From assembly GCA_001466705.2 (NCBI GenBank), contig LATX02000227.1, positions 124,001 to 188,000 of the forward strand: a DNA stretch of 64,000 bases. The letters run 5' to 3'. Position numbers and translations under genes: made by a program. Shown piece after piece: positions 56,613 to 64,000 of the stretch. The notes below the pieces were generated by a model. It was not told the DNA's origin and made no database searches. It worked only from the letters and a program-made list of their open reading frames with translations. Position 1 is the first letter of the stretch. Every line of letters starts with the position of its first letter. Origin of the DNA: Moniliophthora roreri. Taxonomy: Eukaryota; Basidiomycota; Agaricomycetes; Agaricales; Marasmiaceae.

Positions 56613-58252
56613 GACTAGTGGAAAACTACCCAAAAAGATAACCTCCAAAAGTCTAACTCAGTTTGTTGTGCAAGTGTGGATCGATGTGATCAGAGTTACC
56701 ACACTTAGAATGCCAACAAAACTCTTAGCTAGGTTGATTCTCTCTTATTGAAGTGTTCTACTTCAAAGTGTTCACCTCCAGAGGAGTATATATGGTTTTA
56801 AAATGTTTTATATCACAAACACACACACAAAATACAAAGAACACGGTGCACAGAGCACAAACACAAGAGCTACAGTCCCATACAAAGACTCAATAGCCGA
56901 TATAGTCTGACCCTACAGAGTTCAAGACTTCTTCAAGATAACTACAGCACACAGTGTACTGGAGAAGGTCCTAGACCAATTTCTACAAAGAGTTCAGTGC
57001 AGGCACACCCCTTGCTAATACTCTAAGTGTGTCACAACCTGATACACACACAGGCCACACTCCAAGTGCCCAAGGCTTCTTCTTGGTGTAAAGTTTCTCT
57101 TAGAAAAGTGCTATAATGCACTCAAGATGTTACTCTTATCTCTTACGACACAAGTTTGTTATCAGATTTCTATCTCTCTGGAGTCACTCAGGACCAATCT
57201 CCAGGGCCTGTAGTGAGGAAAGCAAAACTGGAATGGCACACAAATTTATATACCAAACAAACTCATCATGTATTCACAATCAGAAGGGGCAGAGTTACTT
57301 TTGTATGTACAAATATTTAACTGTCCTTATATATGGTCCAGGAATATATCTACAGAAAATTATAAATAATGTCCGATAATTCAGGAAATGACAAATGAGT
57401 GACTGAGATACTAAAAGAGGGATTCTATAATTTGTATTTTCTCTTTTCTAAGTCAGGTATCTATGAGCGGATGGCTGTATCCGTCCCGTCTTTTGACAGC
57501 ATTTCCCTTTTCTAGTATCTGCACATCGGCAGTGGCCTAGGTGCCAAATTTTCCAAGGTTGGAACACGCTGTTATTGTTCCAATCTCCTTTGACAATGCA
57601 TGCTTGGTCTTATTTAGGATTTCTTGCACATTAGATATTCTTCATATGTCTCGTTGTATCTGTCTGTAGGTAGTGGATGTCCTTCAGAAGTGATTTCTGT
57701 CTTTCCGAGCAGGCTTTGTACCTAGTTTGCTCATCACATATTGTTTAGCCGCCAGTGAATTCTTTATTAAGAGATCGCCTGCTTTGACTCTGATCCATAT
57801 ATTGACTTCGGAGGAGGATCGTTCTATGATTGTTCCTGTTCTAAGTTGTCTTTCTGTTTTAATGTCTCCTCTAAGTACCTCTGTACTGTTTGACTGCAGC
57901 TTGCACTTTGCAGATGTCATAGAAAAGTAAAGTAGAAGTTAAAATCCCATTGATAGCACTTTTGAGAGCTTGGTTAACTAGCCAATGTGTTCATTGGGCC
58001 ATAGTTAGATTCCCTACAGGTTTCAGGAGTGATCCACTTTGGATCTGATACTTAGATAGGTTAGAAAGTACAGCTTAGACACCTCTGTATAGCATATCAT
58101 ATAGCTCTTCGTACTTTCTAAGGTACCACTGCTTCTCTAAGGCAATAACTAGCAGACTGGGCTCACTCTAGTCCTTATTACCCATTATCTTGTGTCGTAT
58201 TAAAGTGTTCTGATTCAGAAATAGTGTAAAATGAATAAAAGTGGGTCTTTTC
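56594..58252. repeat. Repeated block, copy 2
   Basis: Homologous to 37878-39060 in its first 1.1 kb. The rest (57690-58250) has no counterpart near 39 kb but is repeated at 59979-60550 and 61297-61870. The small ORFs inside are noncoding by appearance. Confidence 0.65.
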
Positions 58253-58289
58253 TAGGTTTGACATATTACCACCTTTGCCTCCATTTTCA

Positions 58290-58949
58290 CAAGTGCCTTA
58301 TATTGCTCCAGCAATACCACAAGATATGGTGCTTGGTCTGAGGAGATCTTTAGCAATCCTAGACGCCTTCAAAGCTGAAGAGGAGGCAATGCTACAAGGT
58401 CATTCAACTGTGTCAGATGAACCCATATCTCTCAAGGTTTCACCCTCATCTATTTCCTTAAAATGCAAAGAAAAGGCCCATACAGTGTTGTGGGACTCAT
58501 TGCCATTGCTAGATGATGAGGCAGCTTCCAGAGATGAATCTGTCTCCCCTGAATTGTCTCCAGTCTCCATAAGCCCTAAAGGGAAGGGGAAAGCTGTGTC
58601 GCTGGAGATGACTCCACCATTCAACCAGGATGATTATCTCCTTGATGCAGAAGATGATACTTCTAGCATCATGCTCCCCCCATGTTCCTCGTCACCATGT
58701 CTCACAGACTGTGATTCCCTAATACCTTCAAAACAACCCCATTTCATTACACCTATACACCCAAGGTCTATGCAATTGTTTGCTGAACATCAGAGTCTGC
58801 CACTGCCTTTGAATGCCAATAATGTTGAGGATCTTCATATATCCCCTTTCTCCTCCCCTTTGCCACCTTTGTCACCCCCTCCCAAGTCCCCATGTTCTTG
58901 TACTGAGGATGACGACTCCAATGATGACTCGGTAATTTGTCTGAGATAA
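58290..58949 (+). pseudogene. Ser/Pro-rich hypothetical protein, copy 3 (5'-truncated)
   Basis: Begins at QVPYIAPAIPQDMVLG, joined at 58289/58290 to unrelated upstream DNA that normally continues as at 60588. From the join onward it is the same as copy 2. It marks the boundary of a 2337-bp tandem unit. Confidence 0.55.
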
Positions 58950-60550
58950 GACTAGTGGAAAACTACCCAAAAAGATAACCTCCAAAAGTCTAACTCAGTT
59001 TGTTGTGCAAGTGTGGATCGATGTGATCAGAGTTACCACACTTAGAATGCCAACAAAACTCTTAGCTAGGTTGATTCTCTCTTATTGAAGTGTTCTACTT
59101 CAAAGTGTTCACCTCCAGAGGAGTATATATGGTTTTAAAATGTTTTATATCACAAACACACACACAAAATACAAAGAACACGGTGCACAGAGCACAAACA
59201 CAAGAGCTACAGTCCCATACAAAGACTCAATAGCCGATATAGTCTGACCCTACAGAGTTCAAGACTTCTTCAAGATAACTACAGCACACAGTGTACTGGA
59301 GAAGGTCCTAGACCAATTTCTACAAAGAGTTCAGTGCAGGCACACCCCTTGCTAATACTCTAAGTGTGTCACAACCTGATACACACACAGGCCACACTCC
59401 AAGTGCCCAAGGCTTCTTCTTGGTGTAAAGTTTCTCTTAGAAAAGTGCTATAATGCACTCAAGATGTTACTCTTATCTCTTACGACACAAGTTTGTTATC
59501 AGATTTCTATCTCTCTGGAGTCACTCAGGACCAATCTCCAGGGCCTGTAGTGAGGAAAGCAAAACTGGAATGGCACACAAATTTATATACCAAACAAACT
59601 CATCATGTATTCACAATCAGAAGGGGCAGAGTTACTTTTGTATGTACAAATATTTAACTGTCCTTATATATGGTCCAGGAATATATCTACAGAAAATTAT
59701 AAATAATGTCCGATAATTCAGGAAATGACAAATGAGTGACTGAGATACTAAAAGAGGGATTCTATAATTTGTATTTTCTCTTTTCTAAGTCAGGTATCTA
59801 TGAGCGGATGGCTGTATCCGTCCCGTCTTTTGACAGCATTTCCCTTTTCTAGTATCTGCACATCGGCAGTGGCCTAGGTGCCAAATTTTCCAAGGTTGGA
59901 ACACGCTGTTATTGTTCCAATCTCCTTTGACAATGTTCATATGTCTCGTTGTATCTGTCTGTAGGTAGTGGATGTCCTTCAGAAGTGATTTCTGTCTTTC
60001 CGAGCAGGCTTTGTACCTAGTTTGCTCATCACATATTGTTTAGCCGCCAGTGAATTCTTTATTAAGAGATCGCCTGCTTTGACTCTGATCCATATATTGA
60101 CTTCGGAGGAGGATCGTTCTATGATTGTTCCTGTTCTAAGTTGTCTTTCTGTTTTAATGTCTCCTCTAAGTACCTCTGTACTGTTTGACTGCAGCTTGCA
60201 CTTTGCAGATGTCATAGAAAAGTAAAGTAGAAGTTAAAATCCCATTGATAGCACTTTTGAGAGCTTGGTTAACTAGCCAATGTGTTCATTGGGCCATAGT
60301 TAGATTCCCTACAGGTTTCAGGAGTGATCCACTTTGGATCTGATACTTAGATAGGTTAGAAAGTACAGCTTAGACACCTCTGTATAGCATATCATATAGC
60401 TCTTCGTACTTTCTAAGGTACCACTGCTTCTCTAAGGCAATAACTAGCAGACTGGGCTCACTCTAGTCCTTATTACCCATTATCTTGTGTCGTATTAAAG
60501 TGTTCTGATTCAGAAATAGTGTAAAATGAATAAAAGTGGGTCTTTTCTAG
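58931..60550. repeat. Repeated block, copy 3
   Basis: Offset 2337 bp from copy 2 and nearly identical, with a 42-bp deletion near 59936 (CAATG directly joined to TTCATATG). Confidence 0.8.
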
Positions 60551-60628
60551 GTTTGACATATTACCACCTTTGCCTCCATTTTCACTACCATCACTACTAT
60601 CGTTGGCACCAGCAGTAGACAACTCCTC

Positions 60629-60629
60629 N
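60629..60629. other. Assembly gap marker N
   Basis: Sequence right of the N restarts at the equivalent of 57017 and 59354. Confidence 0.85.
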
Positions 60630-61868
60630 AATACTCTAAGTGTGTCACAACCTGATACACACACAGGCCACACTCCAAGTGCCCAAGGCTTCTTCTTGGT
60701 GTAAAGTTTCTCTTAGAAAAGTGCTATAATGCACTCAAGATGTTACTCTTATCTCTTACGACACAAGTTTGTTATCAGATTTCTATCTCTCTGGAGTCAC
60801 TCAGGACCAATCTCCAGGGCCTGTAGTGAGGAAAGCAAAACTGGAATGGCACACAAATTTATATACCAAACAAACTCATCATGTATTCACAATCAGAAGG
60901 GGCAGAGTTACTTTTGTATGTACAAATATTTAACTGTCCTTATATATGGTCCAGGAATATATCTACAGAAAATTATAAATAATGTCCGATAATTCAGGAA
61001 ATGACAAATGAGTGACTGAGATACTAAAAGAGGGATTCTATAATTTGTATTTTCTCTTTTCTAAGTCAGGTATCTATGAGCGGATGGCTGTATCCGTCCC
61101 GTCTTTTGACAGCATTTCCCTTTTCTAGTATCTGCACATCGGCAGTGGCCTAGGTGCCAAATTTTCCAAGGTTGGAACACGCTGTTATTGTTCCAATCTC
61201 CTTTGACAATGCATGCTTGGTCTTATTTAGGATTTCTTGCACATTAGATATTCTTCATATGTCTCGTTGTATCTGTCTGTAGGTAGTGGATGTCCTTCAG
61301 AAGTGATTTCTGTCTTTCCGAGCAGGCTTTGTACCTAGTTTGCTCATCACATATTGTTTAGCCGCCAGTGAATTCTTTATTAAGAGATCGCCTGCTTTGA
61401 CTCTGATCCATATATTGACTTCGGAGGAGGATCGTTCTATGATTGTTCCTGTTCTAAGTTGTCTTTCTGTTTTAATGTCTCCTCTAAGTACCTCTGTACT
61501 GTTTGACTGCAGCTTGCACTTTGCAGATGTCATAGAAAAGTAAAGTAGAAGTTAAAATCCCATTGATAGCACTTTTGAGAGCTTGGTTAACTAGCCAATG
61601 TGTTCATTGGGCCATAGTTAGATTCCCTACAGGTTTCAGGAGTGATCCACTTTGGATCTGATACTTAGATAGGTTAGAAAGTACAGCTTAGACACCTCTG
61701 TATAGCATATCATATAGCTCTTCGTACTTTCTAAGGTACCACTGCTTCTCTAAGGCAATAACTAGCAGACTGGGCTCACTCTAGTCCTTATTACCCATTA
61801 TCTTGTGTCGTATTAAAGTGTTCTGATTCAGAAATAGTGTAAAATGAATAAAAGTGGGTCTTTTCTAG
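60630..61868. repeat. Repeated block, copy 4 (partial)
   Basis: Matches 57017-58252 (offset 3613) without the 42-bp deletion, so it is not a simple overlap with copy 3. Confidence 0.8.
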
Positions 61869-61879
61869 GTTTGACATAT

Positions 61880-62881
61880 TACCACCTTTGCCTCCATTTT
61901 CACTACCATCACTACTATCGTTGGCACCAGCAGTAGACAACTCCTCAAACTCTTCACCTAACCCTGAGCCTGAACTTGGGGCAGCAAAGGTAACAGTCTT
62001 GTGGGACTTATAGGGTCCTGCAAAGACAGATGTGCTACTATTGGCAGATGTCTCACTATCATTAGAGGCATTACTATCATCTAGGAGACCAACTGCATTT
62101 GTTTATCAGTCAAAAAGGCTGTGAAAGAAGTAATACCAACTTATGGACAGACTGAATGACAGTGTGATCATCTTCAGTTGAGGGAACTTGTGCTTTCTTT
62201 ATTGGAAACTAAATGGGTGCAGACTTTATCTCAATAGATGACTTGGTGTTGCTGCTATCACTCTCCTTCTGGGTTTCTTTTGGTTTTGGTTTTGGTTTCA
62301 GTTCTGGTTCTGGTTTTCCCTTCTTCAGTTGGCATAGCTTTGGGTCCAGGATGTCCACAACCATGCAAGGAATGGGTGGCCCACTTGGTGTCACCAGTTG
62401 CTGCAAGTGACAAGCTGGTGGTGGATCAGCTAATGTGCAGATATTAGTAGACAGGTGGTAAAGAATTCACTCATTAATATACCTTCAGGAGGGGGGAATG
62501 ATTTTCCAAGTCTTCATGGTTGATGTGCTTGATGTTTGGCTTCTGCATAGAAAACATTAGATTCTGTACTAGCTTGAGAATTACAGTGCACACCTCCAAC
62601 ATCTGATCCTTCTTCACCACCCAATTGAGTCTTGCCATCATCTTGAGCAGCAGGTGCTGTATGAATGTCTAGCATGTGACATGCAAAGGAAATGACTGAA
62701 ATGGATTACCATTTGGTGGAAGTTGCTGAGACAAGGTCACAAGACTTGAATCTGTTATAAATTCATCAGCAACAATAATACTGAAATAATGATTGCTTTG
62801 TTACCTTTGGTCTGCTCATATTGCATTGGCTTGGTCTTCTTGCAGCCATGCCCACCCATGTTGCCTATAGAATGCAGAAGA
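61880..62881 (-). CDS. Hypothetical Ser/Asp-rich protein
   Basis: Candidate minus-strand exons are MGGHGCKKTKPMQYEQTK at about 62860-62807 (followed by a GTAACA donor), a middle Gln/Asp-rich part near 62650-62600, LVTPSGPPIPCMVVDILDPK with a Lys/Pro repeat (62400-62220), and a Ser/Asn/Asp-rich exon SNASNDSETSANSS...GKGGNMS near 62090-61890. The splice order is plausible but not proven, and I do not recognise the protein. The terminal exon is partly duplicated at 60550-60628, before the N. Confidence 0.35.
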
Positions 62882-64000
62882 TAGAAGTAGGGAAGGATGC
62901 AAATGCTAACTGGAAAACAGGATCCCAGTCAGCTTTTATCTTCTTCAGTTTGGTAAGCAAAGGTGCAGAGCTACCTTTAGAAAACAAAATACTCACCAAA
63001 AGCAGCCACATTCTTCCTATCTCTTCGTCGCACCAATGTGTGAACAAGAACAGAGACACCAGGACACAAGTCTTGCTGTAAAGGGATGCCTTAACCCAGA
63101 AGTCAAGAAATGAAATGTCCTTTTCGATGCAGCTCCTATCTCAAGTCTGGTGAGCATGCTCAAAGTATACAGAAAAGGGAAGGAGACTCACAGCTTGGTG
63201 TACAGATGGACCAAACTTCCACATCTTATGGAGCTGCAACCTGAGTCATAAACATGGCTTTGATGATGTTATGTGTGTGGCAGTGTGTTGAACCAGCTCA
63301 ACTTCCTGTCTTCAAGAGTGGTCATCAGCATGCAATACAAAAGCAAATTTAACCAATCTTTACATACCTTGTCAATCACAGTGCTCTAAAGGGGCAAATT
63401 ACACTTGCAACTAAACAGAAAGAAAACAGTTAGAGCATGTTACACAGAGAGTATGTGCACTTCACCTTTGCTCATCAAACCCAGAAATCAAAGAAAACTT
63501 CACAAAGGCATCATGTTTGCTCAGATGATATCAGGATATGGAACTCTGTAAGTCTTGTTTGGCAGTTTGCTCAGATGATATCAAGATAATGGAACCCCAT
63601 AAATCCTGTTTCTCTCAGGCTTTGGCAGTTCTGTTAGTCAAAAACACATTAATCAAGGCCTCAAAGAATGAGCACAGGCATACCTTTGTTCTTTGCTGAT
63701 TCCAATAGCCCTTAGTAGCCCCCATATTCCCTTGCTAATCCTGATAACACTTGGATTCTTCTATTGATCCTAATAGGACTGAATAGCAAACTGAGAAGCA
63801 AAGTGTTAATAAAAGGCATCATCTTGGAGCAAAGGAACATGCATTGCTGCAGCTCACCAGTCTCTTTCCCAGTCCTTAGCATCATTATCCATCCAAGAGT
63901 TGGTTTACATTTTGAGTCTTTAGCCAGAAAAGGAATACAAGTAATGTATGTCATTTGGAAGTAGATAAGAGATACATATAGGAAGATAACATCCACAGAA
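62882..64000. other. No supported gene
   Basis: CpG-poor DNA; ORFs at 62821-63081 (plus) and 63712-63996 (minus) have no recognisable motif. A gene reaching beyond the window edge cannot be excluded. Confidence 0.4.
63515..63614 (+). repeat. 50-bp imperfect tandem duplication
   Basis: GTTTGCTCAGATGATATCA begins both halves (63515-63564 and 63565-63614), which differ at about eight positions. Confidence 0.75.

Overview
The window comes from a filamentous basidiomycete, most likely an Agaricomycete. Genes are cut by many short GT-AG introns of about 45-80 nt, and the right half carries a KDZ-type DNA transposon of the kind expanded in Agaricomycetes. There are no bacterial-type operons, rRNA genes or CRISPR arrays. 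Single N bases stand at 40391, 43007, 41362, 54372 and 60629 and mark joins between contigs or unresolved repeats.

Left half (about 1-33.4 kb) is CpG-rich genic DNA dominated by one gene family. Nine loci encode, or once encoded, paralogous proteins of about 330-365 residues with seven predicted membrane segments. I call them G1 to G9: G1 1332-2783 (-), G2 7014-7632 (+, truncated), G3 8898-10452 (-), G4 14221-15677 (+), G5 16575-18125 (+), G6 19901-21428 (+, frameshifted), G7 21745-23327 (-), G8 24706-26294 (-), G9 29434-31008 (-). I rebuilt the exons by hand. The well-resolved members share a ten-exon plan in which the internal exons are 19, about 240-250, 33, 22, 79, 153, 88 and about 124 nt. 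The family is uncharacterised. A receptor-like topology is an inference; no function is known to me. Other genes here are a small secreted cysteine-rich protein (4223-4549), a THEM6/hotdog thioesterase-like protein (5230-6470), a broken short-chain dehydrogenase (12400-13121), two fragments resembling NCS2 purine permeases, and a 139-bp MITE.

The cluster has grown by local duplication: an inverted copy produced G2 from the G7 region, and a tandem copy of about 4 kb produced G8 and G9 with their upstream DNA. The interval 8-12 kb is CpG-poor and AT-richer than its neighbours, yet holds the intact G3.

Right half (about 33.4-64 kb) is CpG-poor transposon-derived DNA. It holds a DUF6698-like gene (33967-36062), two Spt5-like NGN/KOW loci (36650-37880 and 47996-52363), a decayed KDZ transposase with extra C-terminal copies (40215-46250), Ser/Pro-rich hypothetical ORFs in three copies, minisatellites and long near-identical duplications next to the N bases. 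The in-frame stop codons in these genes are nearly all explained by one C-to-T (or G-to-A) change, often CGA to TGA, as expected from decay of methylated CpG. A tRNA-like gene with an intron-bearing, ambiguous anticodon loop lies at 46624-46714.
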